Below, in pieces: positions 32,298 through 41,748 of a DNA stretch of 64,000 nt; position 1 is the stretch's first letter, and every line of letters begins with the position of its first letter. A program made the translations under genes and the position numbers. Source of the DNA: Streptomyces scabiei 87.22 (GTDB lineage Bacteria > Actinomycetota > Actinomycetes > Streptomycetales > Streptomycetaceae); the NCBI RefSeq assembly GCF_000091305.1, contig NC_013929.1, positions 5,022,001-5,086,000 of the forward strand, written 5' to 3'. A model generated the notes under the pieces. The model worked only from the letters and a program-made list of their open reading frames with translations, ran no database searches and was not told the DNA's origin.

Positions 32298-34124
32298 ATG
32301 GGGCACTACAAGTCGAATCTCCGCGACATCGAGTTCAACCTCTTCGAGGTGCTCGGGCGCGACAAGCTGTACGGCACGGGCCCGTTCGCGGAGATGGACA
32401 CGGACACCGCGAAGAGCATCCTGGAGGAGCTGACCCGGCTCTCGGAGAACGAGCTGGCGGAGTCCTTCACGGACGCCGACCGCAACCCGCCGGTCTTCGA
32501 CCCGGAGACGAACACCGCGCCGGTACCGGCCTCCTTCAAGAAGAGCTACAAGGCCTTCATGGACTCCGAGTACTGGCGGCTCGGCCTGCCCGAGGAGATC
32601 GGCGGCACCACCTCGCCCCGCTCCCTGATCTGGGCCTTCGCCGAGCTGATCCTGGGCGCCAACCCGGCCGTCTGGATGTACTCCTCGGGCCCCGCGTTCG
32701 CCGGCATCCTCTTCGAGGAGGGCAACGAGGTCCAGAAGCACATCGCCCAGGTCGCCGTGGAGAAGCGGTGGGGCTCCACGATGGTCCTCACCGAGCCCGA
32801 CGCGGGCTCCGACGTCGGCGCCGGCCGCACCAAGGCGGTCCAGCAGGAGGACGGCTCCTGGCACATCGAGGGCGTGAAGCGCTTCATCACCTCCGGTGAG
32901 CACGACATGGAGGAGAACATCCTCCACTACGTCCTCGCCCGCCCCGAGGGCCACGGCCCCGGCACCAAGGGCCTGTCCCTCTTCCTCGTCCCGAAGTACC
33001 TCTTCGACTTCGAGACCGGCGAGCTGGGCGAGCGCAACGGCGTGTACGCGACGAACGTCGAGCACAAGATGGGCCTGAAGGCCTCCAACACCTGCGAGAT
33101 GACCTTCGGCGACCGTCACCCGGCCAAGGGCTGGCTGATCGGCGACAAGCACGACGGCATCCGCCAGATGTTCCGCATCATCGAGTTCGCCCGCATGATG
33201 GTCGGCACGAAGGCGATCTCCACCCTGTCGACGGGCTACCTCAACGCGCTGGAGTACGCCAAGGAGCGCGTCCAGGGCACCGACCTGGCCGACTTCATGG
33301 ACAAGGCCGCACCCAAGGTCACCATCACGCACCACCCCGACGTCCGCCGCTCGCTGATGACGCAGAAGGCGTACGCGGAGGGCATGCGCGCCCTCGTCCT
33401 CTACACGGCCTCCATCCAGGACGAGATCCAGGTCAAGGAGGCGGCGGGCGAGGACTTCAAGGCGCTGGAGGCCCTGAACGACCTGCTCCTGCCCATCGTC
33501 AAGGGCTACGGCTCCGAGAAGGGCTACGAGCAGCTCGCCCAGTCCCTGCAGACCTTCGGCGGCTCCGGCTTCCTGCAGGAGTACCCGATCGAGCAGTACA
33601 TCCGCGACGCCAAGATCGACACCCTGTACGAGGGCACCACCGCGATCCAGGGGCAGGACTTCTTCTTCCGGAAGATCGTCCGCAACCAGGGCGCGGCGCT
33701 GAACACCCTCGCCGAGGAGATCAAGAAGTTCCTGGCGCTCGGCGAGGGCGGCGAGCAGCTGGACACCGCCCGTGAGCACCTCGCCAAGGCCGCCGTCGAG
33801 CTGGAGGCCATCGTCGGCCTCCTCCTCACCGACCTCGCCGCCACCGAGCAGGACGTCAAGAACATCTACAAGGTGGGCCTCAACACCACCCGCCTGCTCA
33901 TGGCCTCCGGTGACGTGGTCGTCGGCTACCTGCTGCTCAAGGGCGCGGCCGTCGCCGCCGAGAAGCTCCCGACCGCCTCGGCCAAGGACAAGGCCTTCTA
34001 CACCGGCAAGATCGCGGCGGCGAAGTTCTTCGCCGCCAACGTCCTGCCGGGCGTCACCCTCGCCCGCAAGATCTCCGAGGGTGTCGAGCTGGACCTGATG
34101 GAGCTGGACGAGTCGGCGTTCTAG
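32298..34124 (+). CDS. Long acyl-CoA dehydrogenase (FadE type)
   Basis: A 608-residue flavoprotein, longer than the 380-residue standard family. It has an N-terminal extension and, after about residue 480, an additional C-terminal acyl-CoA-dehydrogenase-like domain (the architecture of DmdC and FadE5-like enzymes). Landmarks are EPDAGSDVGAGRTKAV (FAD/substrate binding), FITSGEHDM, and TFGGSGFLQEYPIEQYIRD with LYEGTTAIQGQDF (catalytic Glu region). It oxidises acyl-CoA to enoyl-CoA, passing electrons to ETF. The ACGGAG ribosome-binding site supports the start. It is transcribed alone, ending at a 16-bp hairpin. Confidence 0.92.
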   Translation: MGHYKSNLRDIEFNLFEVLGRDKLYGTGPFAEMDTDTAKSILEELTRLSENELAESFTDADRNPPVFDPETNTAPVPASFKKSYKAFMDSEYWRLGLPEEIGGTTSPRSLIWAFAELILGANPAVWMYSSGPAFAGILFEEGNEVQKHIAQVAVEKRWGSTMVLTEPDAGSDVGAGRTKAVQQEDGSWHIEGVKRFITSGEHDMEENILHYVLARPEGHGPGTKGLSLFLVPKYLFDFETGELGERNGVYATNVEHKMGLKASNTCEMTFGDRHPAKGWLIGDKHDGIRQMFRIIEFARMMVGTKAISTLSTGYLNALEYAKERVQGTDLADFMDKAAPKVTITHHPDVRRSLMTQKAYAEGMRALVLYTASIQDEIQVKEAAGEDFKALEALNDLLLPIVKGYGSEKGYEQLAQSLQTFGGSGFLQEYPIEQYIRDAKIDTLYEGTTAIQGQDFFFRKIVRNQGAALNTLAEEIKKFLALGEGGEQLDTAREHLAKAAVELEAIVGLLLTDLAATEQDVKNIYKVGLNTTRLLMASGDVVVGYLLLKGAAVAAEKLPTASAKDKAFYTGKIAAAKFFAANVLPGVTLARKISEGVELDLMELDESAF

Positions 34125-34209
34125 GCAGCCCGCCCCGGGCGCGTCCCGGTCGTGGCGCCGGACGGACCCTGCCCGTCCGTCCGGCGCCCCCTCCCCCGCA
34201 CGCTCACCC

Positions 34210-34248
34210 ACGAGGGCCCGCTCCCATCCCCCGGGAGCGGGCCCTCGT
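34210..34248. terminator. Terminator between acyl-CoA dehydrogenase and aminopeptidase
   Basis: ACGAGGGCCCGCTCCC pairs perfectly with GGGAGCGGGCCCTCGT around ATCCCCC. It ends only 21 bp before the next start codon, so it may also affect entry to that gene. Confidence 0.75.
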
Positions 34249-34268
34249 ACGTCGTTAAGGTGAACCCC

Positions 34269-35567
34269 ATGCGCACACCCCCACGCTTCGACCGCGGCCA
34301 CACCGACGACCTCATGACCTTCCTGGCGAGCAGCCCGACCCCGTACCACGCGGTGGCGAGCGCCGCGGAGCGGCTGGAGAAGGCCGGCTTCCGGCAGGTC
34401 GCGGAGACCGACGCGTGGGACGGCTCGCTGGGCGGGAAGTACGTGCTGCGCGGCGGCGCGATCATCGCCTGGTACGTGCCGGAGGGCGCCGCCCCCCACA
34501 CCCCGTTCCGCATCGTCGGCGCGCACACCGACTCCCCCAACCTGCGGGTCAAGCCCCGCCCCGACAGCGGCGCGCACGGCTGGCGCCAGATCGCCGTGGA
34601 GATCTACGGCGGCCCGCTGCTCAACTCCTGGCTCGACCGCGACCTCGGCCTCGCGGGGCGGCTCTCCCTGCGCGACGGCACCACCCGCCTCGTCAACGTC
34701 GACAGACCGCTCCTGCGCGTCCCCCAGCTCGCCATCCACCTCGACCGCAATGTCACCTCCGACGGTCTGAAACTCGACAAGCAGCGTCATCTGCAGCCCG
34801 TCTGGGGTCTCGGCGACGACGTCCGCGACGGCGACCTGATCGCCTTCCTGGAGGAGGAGTCGGGCATCCCCGCCGGTGAGGTCACCGGCTGGGACCTGAT
34901 GACCCACTCCGTCGAGCCCCCCGCGTACCTGGGCCGTGACGAGGACCTGCTCGCCGGTCCCCGGATGGACAACCTCCTCTCCGTGCACGCCGGTACGGCC
35001 GCCCTCGCGTCGGTCGCCGGTTCCGCCGACGAGCTGCCGTACATCCCCGTGCTCGCGGCCTTCGACCACGAGGAGAACGGCTCCCAGTCCGACACCGGCG
35101 CGGACGGCCCGCTGCTCGGCGGGGTGCTGGAGCGCTCGGTCTTCGCCCGCGGCGGCTCCTACGAGGACCGGGCGCGCGCCTTCGCCGGCACGGTCTGTCT
35201 CTCCTCCGACACCGGGCACGCCGTCCACCCCAACTACGCGGAGCGCCACGACCCGACGCACCACCCCCGCGCGGACGAGGGCCCGATCCTGAAGGTCAAC
35301 GTCAACAACCGCTACGCCACGGACGGTTCGGGCCGGGCCGTCTTCGCCGCCGCCTGCGAGAAGGCCGGCGTGCCGTTCCAGACGTTCGTCTCCAACAACT
35401 CCATGCCCTGCGGCACCACCATCGGCCCCATCACGGCCGCCCGCCACGGCATCCGCACCGTCGACATCGGCGTCGCCATCCTCTCGATGCACAGCGTCCG
35501 CGAACTGTGCGGCGCGAAGGACCCCTACCTGCTGGCGAACGCGCTGGCGGCCTTCCTGGAGGGCTGA
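34269..35567 (+). CDS. apeB: M18-family aminopeptidase
   Basis: A 432-residue protein, the normal length for M18. ATG 34269 follows AAGGTGA. Metal ligands and catalytic residues are visible in order: VGAHTDSPNLRVKPRPD (His-x-Asp), GPRMDNLLSVHAG (bridging Asp), FDHEENGSQSDTGADG (Glu-Glu), SSDTGHAVHPNY (Asp) and ILSMHSVREL (final His). It is a cobalt/zinc enzyme removing N-terminal aspartyl or neutral residues from peptides. It is cytosolic and standalone. Confidence 0.93.
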   Translation: MRTPPRFDRGHTDDLMTFLASSPTPYHAVASAAERLEKAGFRQVAETDAWDGSLGGKYVLRGGAIIAWYVPEGAAPHTPFRIVGAHTDSPNLRVKPRPDSGAHGWRQIAVEIYGGPLLNSWLDRDLGLAGRLSLRDGTTRLVNVDRPLLRVPQLAIHLDRNVTSDGLKLDKQRHLQPVWGLGDDVRDGDLIAFLEEESGIPAGEVTGWDLMTHSVEPPAYLGRDEDLLAGPRMDNLLSVHAGTAALASVAGSADELPYIPVLAAFDHEENGSQSDTGADGPLLGGVLERSVFARGGSYEDRARAFAGTVCLSSDTGHAVHPNYAERHDPTHHPRADEGPILKVNVNNRYATDGSGRAVFAAACEKAGVPFQTFVSNNSMPCGTTIGPITAARHGIRTVDIGVAILSMHSVRELCGAKDPYLLANALAAFLEG

Positions 35568-35687
35568 CGCCGGGTCAGTCCCCCCGCCGCTGTTACGGAG
35601 CGGCCCGTCCGGGTACCCGATGTCAACCGGTAGGACCGAACGACCGGAACGACCGGCCGAACCGACCGGACACTGGAGGGAACACTC

Positions 35688-35912
35688 ATGGGCCTGGGCG
35701 GGTGCATCATCCTGATCGCCGTGGGGGCCATCCTCACGTTCGCCACCGACTGGGACATGCAGGGGGTCAACCTCGACCTGGTCGGTGTCATCTTCATGAT
35801 CGTCGGACTGATCGGTGTCGCCACCTTCAGCAGCATCGCCAGGCGTCGGCGGGTGGTGGTGCCGCCCACGACACCGGTGATCGAGGACGACCGACAGCAG
35901 CGGGGCTACTGA
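35688..35912 (+). CDS. Small DUF6458-like membrane protein
   Basis: A 74-residue protein with two transmembrane segments (residues 3-22, GLGGCIILIAVGAILTFATDW, and 29-50, LVGVIFMIVGLIGVATFSSI). They are separated by a short DWDMQGVNLD loop and followed by a basic, charged tail. The sequence fits the small actinobacterial family I remember as DUF6458. GGAGGGAA upstream fixes the start. Function unknown. Confidence 0.8.
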   Translation: MGLGGCIILIAVGAILTFATDWDMQGVNLDLVGVIFMIVGLIGVATFSSIARRRRVVVPPTTPVIEDDRQQRGY

Positions 35913-36018
35913 CCCCGCGGGCGCCGACGGCACCCGAACCGGGGCCACGGGCCACCGGGCAGCCGCATTCGGCCTACCGCCGATGTTTCGGAGCCGGTCG
36001 CGGGGAACGCCTGAAGGC

Positions 36019-36510
36019 ATGAGATTCCTCGTACGCGACCGGCTCCTCGGCATCGGTGACGACTACTGGATCGAGGACGAGCACGGCACGAAGCAGTTCC
36101 TCGTCGACGGCAAGGCCATGCGGCTGCGGGACACCTTCGAGCTGAAGGACACCCAGGGGCGGGTCCTGATCGACATCCGCCGCAAGATGTTCGCCCTGCG
36201 CGACACGATGGTCGTCGAACGCGACGGCGAGCCGCTGGCCACCGTCCGCCGCAAACGCCTCTCCCTGCTGCGCAACCACTACCGCGTCTCCCTCGCCGAC
36301 GGCACCGAACTCGACGTCAGCGGCAAGATCCTCGACCGTGAGTTCGTGGTCGAGTACGACGGCGAACTCCTCGCGCACATCTCCCGCAGGTGGCTGCGGG
36401 TCCGCGAGACCTACGGCCTCGACGTCGTCCGCGACGACGCGGACCCGGCACTGCTCATCGCCGTCACGGTGTGCGTGATCAACCTGGCGGAGCGGGAGAG
36501 GGACGACTGA
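36019..36510 (+). CDS. LURP-one-related (scramblase-like fold) protein
   Basis: A 163-residue protein with the repeating short strands of LOR/DUF567 beta barrels: RFLVRDRLLGIGDDYWIEDEHG, FLVDGKAMRLRDTFELKDTQGRVLIDIRRKMFALRDTMVVERDG, then DREFVVEYDGELLAHISRRW and a hydrophobic buried C-terminal helix (PALLIAVTVCVINLAE). ATG 36019 is the start shared with homologues. The family includes plant LURP1 and phospholipid scramblases, and the bacterial role is unknown. It converges with the nitrilase gene. Confidence 0.85.
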   Translation: MRFLVRDRLLGIGDDYWIEDEHGTKQFLVDGKAMRLRDTFELKDTQGRVLIDIRRKMFALRDTMVVERDGEPLATVRRKRLSLLRNHYRVSLADGTELDVSGKILDREFVVEYDGELLAHISRRWLRVRETYGLDVVRDDADPALLIAVTVCVINLAERERDD

Positions 36511-36546
36511 CGACCGGCGACCGGCTCGGGCCGCTCCCGGCGGGGC

Positions 36547-37341
36547 TCAGCGGCGCGGTCGCTCCAGCCCCAGCAGCCTGTCCTTGAGAGCCGGGAACTG
36601 CTCGCGTGTGGCGGCCACCTTCGCCGGGTCGAACTCCACCGTCAGGACCTCCTCGTCGGGGCCCGCCTCCGCCAGCACCTCGCCCCACGGGTCGACCACG
36701 ATCGAGTGGCCCGCCTGGGCGACTCCCGCGTGCGTACCGGCCGTTCCGCAGGCGAGGACGTACGCCTGGTTCTCCACGGCCCGCGCCCGCGCCAGCAGGG
36801 TCCAGTGCGCGCGCCGCCGCTCCGGCCAGCCCGCCGACAGCACGAAGGTCTCGGCGCCCGCGTCGACGAGCCCGCGGAACAGTTCGGGGAAGCGGAGGTC
36901 GTAGCAGGTGGCGATGCCGAGGGTCGTCCCGGGCAGGCGCAGCGTCACCAGTTCCGAGCCTGCGCCCATCAGCACGGCCTCGCCCTGGTCGAAGCCGAAG
37001 CGGTGGATCTTCCGGTAGGCGGCGGCGAGATCTCCGGACGGTGAGAAGACCAGGGAGGTGTTGTAGAGGGGCCCGTCGGGGTCCCGTTCCGGGATCGAGC
37101 CCGCGTGCAGCCATACGCCGGCGTCGCTCGCCGCCTTGGCCATCGCCTCGTACGTCGGCCCCTCCAGCGGCTCGGCCGCCGTGGTGAAGGATTCGAACGC
37201 GAACGCGCCGGTGGTCCACAGCTCCGGCAGGACGACGAGATCGGCACCGGCCTGCTCCCGCACCAACGAGGCCACGCGCCGCCTGCGCGAATCGGTCGAT
37301 TCGTCCTCTTCTACGCCGATCTGGATGAGCGAGGCGCGCAC
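36547..37341 (-). CDS. Carbon-nitrogen hydrolase (nitrilase superfamily amidase)
   Basis: A 264-residue protein from GTG 37341. The Glu-Lys-Cys triad is complete: VVLPELW (Glu), AAYRKIHRFGF (Lys) and LGIATCYDLRFPELF (Cys). The AGWPERRRAHWTLLARARAVENQAYVLAC stretch is typical of omega-amidase and Nit1-like branches. It probably hydrolyses small amides or deaminated thiol by-products. It has its own upstream region and a divergent neighbour. Confidence 0.92.
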   Translation of the reverse strand: MRASLIQIGVEEDESTDSRRRRVASLVREQAGADLVVLPELWTTGAFAFESFTTAAEPLEGPTYEAMAKAASDAGVWLHAGSIPERDPDGPLYNTSLVFSPSGDLAAAYRKIHRFGFDQGEAVLMGAGSELVTLRLPGTTLGIATCYDLRFPELFRGLVDAGAETFVLSAGWPERRRAHWTLLARARAVENQAYVLACGTAGTHAGVAQAGHSIVVDPWGEVLAEAGPDEEVLTVEFDPAKVAATREQFPALKDRLLGLERPRR

Positions 37342-37572
37342 ACTACCACCGTCCTGGCATTCGAGCCGTCCACACCGGCCTACGATCGTCACACCAAAGC
37401 ACTGCCGGGGTGCCTCACAGCAGCGTAACTTAACGTTTCAGAACACCCACCGACAGCCGCCGACGCCCACTCACCGCCGTCAACGCCGACGCCCCCACCG
37501 AAACCGCCACCCACATACCCACACGCACCGACCGTACTGACAGGTACCGACCGCCCGAGGGGTCCCGTTTCC

Positions 37573-38397
37573 GTGAGTCTGCATCCCACTCTTCAGCCCT
37601 ACGCCGACGCCTGGACCCACTCCGTGGACGCGATATCCGAGCTGGTGACGCCGCTCGTGGAGGGCGAGTGGAACCGGCGGACGCCGTGCCCCGCCTGGTC
37701 GGTGCGTGATGTGGTCTCCCATGTCATCGGCCTGGACTGCGAGATGCTCGGCGACCCGCGGCCGATCCACACCCTCCCGCGCGACCTGTACCACGTACGG
37801 ACCGAGCACCAGCGGTACATGGAGATGCAGGTCGACGCCCGCCGCCACCACACGGCGCCGGAGATGACCTCCGAGCTGGAGTACACGATCATCCGGCGCA
37901 ACCGCCAGCTGCGCAACGAGTCACGGGACCCGGGCCACAAGGTCCGTGGTCCGCTCGGCACGGAGATCACCCTCGAACAGGCCATGCGCAACCGCGCGTT
38001 CGACGTCTGGGTCCACGAACAGGACCTGCGCGCCGCACTGGGGCAGCCGGGGAACCTGGACTCGCCGGGCGCGTACGTCGTCCGGGACGAGCTGCTCTCC
38101 GTCCTGCCGAAGGTGATCGCCGAGGACGCGCAGGCGCCCCGCAGTTCGGCGGTCGTCCTCGACGTGCACGGCCCGGTGGAGTTCATCCGGACCGTCCGCG
38201 TCGACATGCAGGGCCGCGGCACCCTGGAGACCTCCCCCGCCCTCGGCCCCGCCGCCACCCTCACCCTCGACTGGGAGACCTACGTCCGCCTGGCCTGCGG
38301 CCGCGTCACCGCCGACCTCGTCGCCGACCGCATCAAGGCCGAGGGCGACCCGCATCTGATCGCGGCGATCCTGCGCGCGTTCGCGGTGACCGTCTAG
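37573..38397 (+). CDS. Mycothiol-dependent maleylpyruvate-isomerase-like (DinB fold) protein
   Basis: A 274-residue protein from GTG. The N-terminal MDMPI/DinB four-helix region begins PYADAWTHSVDAISELVTPLVEGEWNRRTPCPAWSVRDVVSHVIGLD, and the metal-binding His pattern is seen in SHVIGLD and the VHEQDLRAALG region. A C-terminal SCP2-like domain follows (residues 190-274, VLDVHGPVEFIRTVRVDMQGRG). The family uses mycothiol, the actinobacterial thiol. The substrate is not known. GAGGGG is a distant ribosome-binding site. Confidence 0.83.
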   Translation: MSLHPTLQPYADAWTHSVDAISELVTPLVEGEWNRRTPCPAWSVRDVVSHVIGLDCEMLGDPRPIHTLPRDLYHVRTEHQRYMEMQVDARRHHTAPEMTSELEYTIIRRNRQLRNESRDPGHKVRGPLGTEITLEQAMRNRAFDVWVHEQDLRAALGQPGNLDSPGAYVVRDELLSVLPKVIAEDAQAPRSSAVVLDVHGPVEFIRTVRVDMQGRGTLETSPALGPAATLTLDWETYVRLACGRVTADLVADRIKAEGDPHLIAAILRAFAVTV

Positions 38398-38432
38398 CCG
38401 CCGCGTCCGGGGGACCCGCCGTCGGCGGGCCC

Positions 38433-39749
38433 TCAGACCGGGACGTGCACCGTCTCCACCCGGCTCGCCACCAGGCGTTCCCTCTCGCGGCGGGCGGCTC
38501 GGCCGCGCAGCCGGAGGATCTGTGCCAGGCCGAGGGCCTGGAGGACGAACACGGCGGAGAAGGCGACACGGTAGTCGTCGCCGGTCAGGTCCAGCAGGGC
38601 GCCGACCGCGAAGAGGGTCGTCATGGAGGCCACGAAACCGCCCATGTTGGTGATCCCGGAGGCGGTGCCCTGACGTTCCGGCGGGTTCGCAGGGCGGGCG
38701 AAGTCGAAGCCCAGCATGGACGCCGGACCACAGGCGCCGAGCACCGCGCAGAGGACGACCAGGAGCCACATCGGGGCGTGGCCGCCGGGGTACAGGATCG
38801 TGGCCGCCCACACCGTCGCCGTCGCGAGGACCGTGCCGAGCGCCAGCGGCAGCCGCGCCGTGTGGTGCCGGGCGACGATCTGGCCGTACACCAGTCCGAC
38901 GACCATGTTGGACAGGACGACGAGGGTGAGCAGTTCACCCGCGGTGCCACGGCTGAGGCCCTGCGCCCGGACCAGGAACGGCATCCCCCACAGCAGCAGG
39001 AACACCATCGCCGGGAACTGGGTGGTGAAGTGCACCCACATCCCGAGCCGGGTGCCGGGCTCCCGCCAGGACGTCGCGATCTGCCGCCGCACGTACGCGG
39101 CCCCGTGGTGCGGGAAGGGCTCCGGCTCGTGCCCCTCGGGGTGGTCCTTCAGGAAGAGCAGGGTCAGGACGAGGACGACGAGGCCGGCGACCGAACTGCC
39201 CGCGAACGCCGCCGTCCAGCCCACCCCGTGCAGCAGACGGGCCAGCAGCAGCGTCGAGACCAGGTTGCCCGCCATGCCGGCCAGGCCCGCCATCTGCGCG
39301 ATCATCGGCCCGCGCCGGGCCGGGAACCAGCGGCTGCCCAGCCGCAGCACGCTGATGAACGTCATCGCGTCACCGCAGCCCAGCAGCGCCCGCGACGCCA
39401 GCGCCGTGCCGTACGACGACGACAGCGCGAAGCCGATCTGGCCGGCCGTGAACAGCAGCACGCCCAGGGTCAGCACTTTCTTGGTGCCGAGCCGGTCGAC
39501 CAGCAGGCCGACGGGGATCTGCATGCCCGCGTAGACCAGGAGTTGCAGGATCGAGAAGGTCGACAGGGCGGAGGCGCCCACCTGGAAGCGGTCGGCGGCG
39601 TCGAGGCCGGCCACGCCCAGCGAGGTGCGGAAGATGACGGCGACGAAGTAGACGGAGACGCCCACGCCCCAGACGGCGAGGGCGCGACGGCCGCCGGGCG
39701 GGTCCCCGGGCAGGGACCCGGCGGACGAGGATATGACGGGGCGGCTCAA
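38433..39749 (-). CDS. Major facilitator superfamily transporter
   Basis: A 438-residue, 12-helix MFS protein. Landmarks are the loop 2-3 motif GLLVDRLGTKKVLTLG (G-x-x-x-D-R-x-G-x-K/R), LASRALLGCGDAMTFI, WFPARRGPMIAQMAGLAGMAGN and the second-half repeat VYGQIVARHHTARLPLALG. The start is TTG 39749, overlapping the stop of the GntR gene by four bases (TTGA). The pair therefore forms an operon and the regulator probably controls the transporter. The substrate is unknown. Confidence 0.9.
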   Translation of the reverse strand: MSRPVISSSAGSLPGDPPGGRRALAVWGVGVSVYFVAVIFRTSLGVAGLDAADRFQVGASALSTFSILQLLVYAGMQIPVGLLVDRLGTKKVLTLGVLLFTAGQIGFALSSSYGTALASRALLGCGDAMTFISVLRLGSRWFPARRGPMIAQMAGLAGMAGNLVSTLLLARLLHGVGWTAAFAGSSVAGLVVLVLTLLFLKDHPEGHEPEPFPHHGAAYVRRQIATSWREPGTRLGMWVHFTTQFPAMVFLLLWGMPFLVRAQGLSRGTAGELLTLVVLSNMVVGLVYGQIVARHHTARLPLALGTVLATATVWAATILYPGGHAPMWLLVVLCAVLGACGPASMLGFDFARPANPPERQGTASGITNMGGFVASMTTLFAVGALLDLTGDDYRVAFSAVFVLQALGLAQILRLRGRAARRERERLVASRVETVHVPV

Positions 39750-40441
39750 CGCAGTTCCCCCCGCGCCAGGTTGGAGAACCAGTTGACGTGCCCGTGCACG
39801 AGCGCCACGGCCGCCTCCGCGTCACCGGCACGCAGCGCCCCGAGGATCTCCTCGTGCTCGTGGAGCGCCTTGGTGATGCGGTCGGGGTGGGCGTGCATCA
39901 CGGCGACGCCCATCCGCAGCTGCCGGTCGCGGAGTTGGTCGTAGAGGCGGGAGAGGATCTCGTTCCCCCCGCTGCGGACGATCTCGGCGTGGAAACAGCG
40001 GTCGGTCACGGCGGCCGCGGCCAGGTCCCCGGCGGCGGCCTGGGCCTTCTGCTGGTCGAGCAGCTCCTCCAGCCGGGCCAGGAGCCGCGGCGAGGCGGGC
40101 ACCGCCTTGCGGACGGCGTGCTCCTCGACCAGCTGCCGGGTCTCGACGACGTCCGCGATCTCCTGGGCGGAGACGGGCAGCACCAGGGCGCCCTTCTTCG
40201 GGTAGAGCTTGAGCAGCCCCTCGACCTCCAGCCGCAGCAGCGCCTCCCGCACCGGTGTCCGGGACACGCCGACCGCCTCGGCCAGCTCGCCCTCGGTGAG
40301 CAGCGTGCCGCCCTCGTAACGCCGCTCCAGGACACCTTGTTTGACGTGGGTGTAGACGCGGTCGGCCGCGGGGGGCTGCTTCACGACGGAGGCAGGGGCG
40401 GGGAGGGTGCCGGTGGCGGAGGGAGCGGGGGCGGAAGCCAT
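39746..40441 (-). CDS. GntR-family (FCD/FadR-type) regulator of the MFS operon
   Basis: A 231-residue protein. An N-terminal winged helix at about residues 25-90 has YTHVKQGVLERRYEGGTLLTEGELAEAVGVSRTPVREALLRLEVEGLL. The FCD effector domain follows, with metal-ligand His residues (CFHAEIVRSGG, LHEHEEILGAL, HGHVNWF) and an Asp in VVETRQLVEEH. It probably represses its own operon and senses an organic acid or metal-bound ligand. The likely leaderless ATG is preceded by TATGCT. Confidence 0.88.
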   Translation of the reverse strand: MASAPAPSATGTLPAPASVVKQPPAADRVYTHVKQGVLERRYEGGTLLTEGELAEAVGVSRTPVREALLRLEVEGLLKLYPKKGALVLPVSAQEIADVVETRQLVEEHAVRKAVPASPRLLARLEELLDQQKAQAAAGDLAAAAVTDRCFHAEIVRSGGNEILSRLYDQLRDRQLRMGVAVMHAHPDRITKALHEHEEILGALRAGDAEAAVALVHGHVNWFSNLARGELR

Positions 40442-40447
40442 GTCCAC

Positions 40448-40453
40448 AGCATA
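40448..40453 (-). promoter_or_regulatory. -10 box of a probable leaderless gntR transcript
   Basis: TATGCT is followed by six bases and ATG 40441 on the minus strand. The overlapping TTGTATCTATGC (40449-40460 region) is also the sort of AT-rich stretch where a GntR regulator could bind its own promoter. Confidence 0.4.
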
Positions 40454-40676
40454 GATACAACACGTACGCATCGCCGTCGGCGTCCACGATCCGGACGAAA
40501 AACCGCCGTAAGGCTGTCGAAGGGGTGTGAGGTGGGCCTGAATTGCCCCCCGCACCACCCGGAGCGCAACCTTTTGTGCTACTCACTTGTCACACGAGAA
40601 GCGGCCCTGCTTGCCCGAAACCCGGAGCCCAAGTGGCCGCGCTCCACAGACATTTGACGCAATCGGGGTATTTAAC

Positions 40677-41576
40677 TTGATTACCGCCATAAAGGGCGTA
40701 CGTGTCCGCAGAGCCGCTGCAGTCGTCGTGACCACCGGCGCGATGATCGCGACCGGAGTCGTCGGCTCCGCGCCCGCACAGGCCGCGGTCGCCAAGCCCA
40801 CGCTCAACGCCAAGGGCGCTTTCGTGATCAACCCGGCGACCGGCAGGAGCTTCGGCAAGACCGCGACCACGCCGCGTGCCACCGGCTCCACCACCAAGAT
40901 CATGACCGCCAAGGTCGTGCTGTCGCAGAAGAACCTGAACCTGGACGCCAAGGTCACCGTCGCGGGCGCGTACAGCGACTACATCGTCAAGAACGACGCC
41001 TCCTCGGCCCGTCTGATCGTCGGCGACAAGGTCACCGTCCGTCAGCTCCTCTACGGGCTGATGCTGCCGTCGGGCTGCGACGCCGCGTACGCGCTCGCCG
41101 ACAAGTTCGGCACCGGCTCGACGCGTGCCGCGCGCGTGAAGTCGTTCATCGGCAAGATGAACTCCACCGCCAAGAGCCTCGGCATGACGAACACGAAGTT
41201 CGACTCGTTCGACGGCATCAGCAACGGCACCAACCAGTCGTCGCCGAAGGACCTCACCACGCTCGCCCGCAGCGTGATGAAGAACTCCACGTTCAAGACG
41301 ATCGTGAAGACGGTGACCACGAAGCAGAAGGTGACGACCAAGAGCGGCGGCTACCGCTACTACACCTGGGAGAACACCAACAAGCCGCTGCTGACCACCT
41401 ACAACGGCACCATCGGCATCAAGACCGGCTCCGGCACCGAGGCCAAGTACTGTCTCGTCTTCGCCGCCACGCGCAACGGCAAGACCATCTACGGCACGGT
41501 CCTCACCGCCACCTCCGCCGACGCCCGTCTGGCGGACGCGAAGAAGCTCCTCAACTACGGCTTCGCGGCCCTCTAG
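40677..41576 (+). CDS. dacA: D-alanyl-D-alanine carboxypeptidase (penicillin-binding, S11 family)
   Basis: A 299-residue secreted serine hydrolase. The Ser-x-x-Lys motif is in ATGSTTKIMTAK. The second motif, normally Ser-x-Asn, is SGC in LMLPSGCDAAYAL. The third is KTGSG in GTIGIKTGSG. The signal peptide (ITAIKGVRVRRAAAVVVTTG...SAPAQA) is convincing only from TTG 40677, preceded by CGGGG. The long frame from 40587 has no ribosome-binding site. It trims the terminal D-Ala of peptidoglycan pentapeptides. A strong terminator follows. The Cys in motif two is the notable feature. Confidence 0.85.
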   Translation: MITAIKGVRVRRAAAVVVTTGAMIATGVVGSAPAQAAVAKPTLNAKGAFVINPATGRSFGKTATTPRATGSTTKIMTAKVVLSQKNLNLDAKVTVAGAYSDYIVKNDASSARLIVGDKVTVRQLLYGLMLPSGCDAAYALADKFGTGSTRAARVKSFIGKMNSTAKSLGMTNTKFDSFDGISNGTNQSSPKDLTTLARSVMKNSTFKTIVKTVTTKQKVTTKSGGYRYYTWENTNKPLLTTYNGTIGIKTGSGTEAKYCLVFAATRNGKTIYGTVLTATSADARLADAKKLLNYGFAAL

Positions 41577-41597
41577 GCCCGCCTCGCCGGACGCACG

Positions 41598-41634
41598 GGA
41601 AGGGGGCCACCGCTCACCGCGGTGGCCCCCTTCC
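41598..41634 (+). terminator. dacA terminator
   Basis: GGAAGGGGGCCACCGC pairs perfectly over 16 bp with GCGGTGGCCCCCTTCC. A 5-base loop joins the arms and GGTTTT follows, a rare T-run in this DNA. Confidence 0.85.
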
Positions 41635-41748
41635 GGTTTTCCTCGCGCAAGCCGAACCGGGCTTTCTACCTCGCACGGGTGAATATGGTTAGTTCAACTG
41701 GCATATTCGATTTCCTCCGCCCTACGTTCCGCAGCGGAGGTGGTTCAC

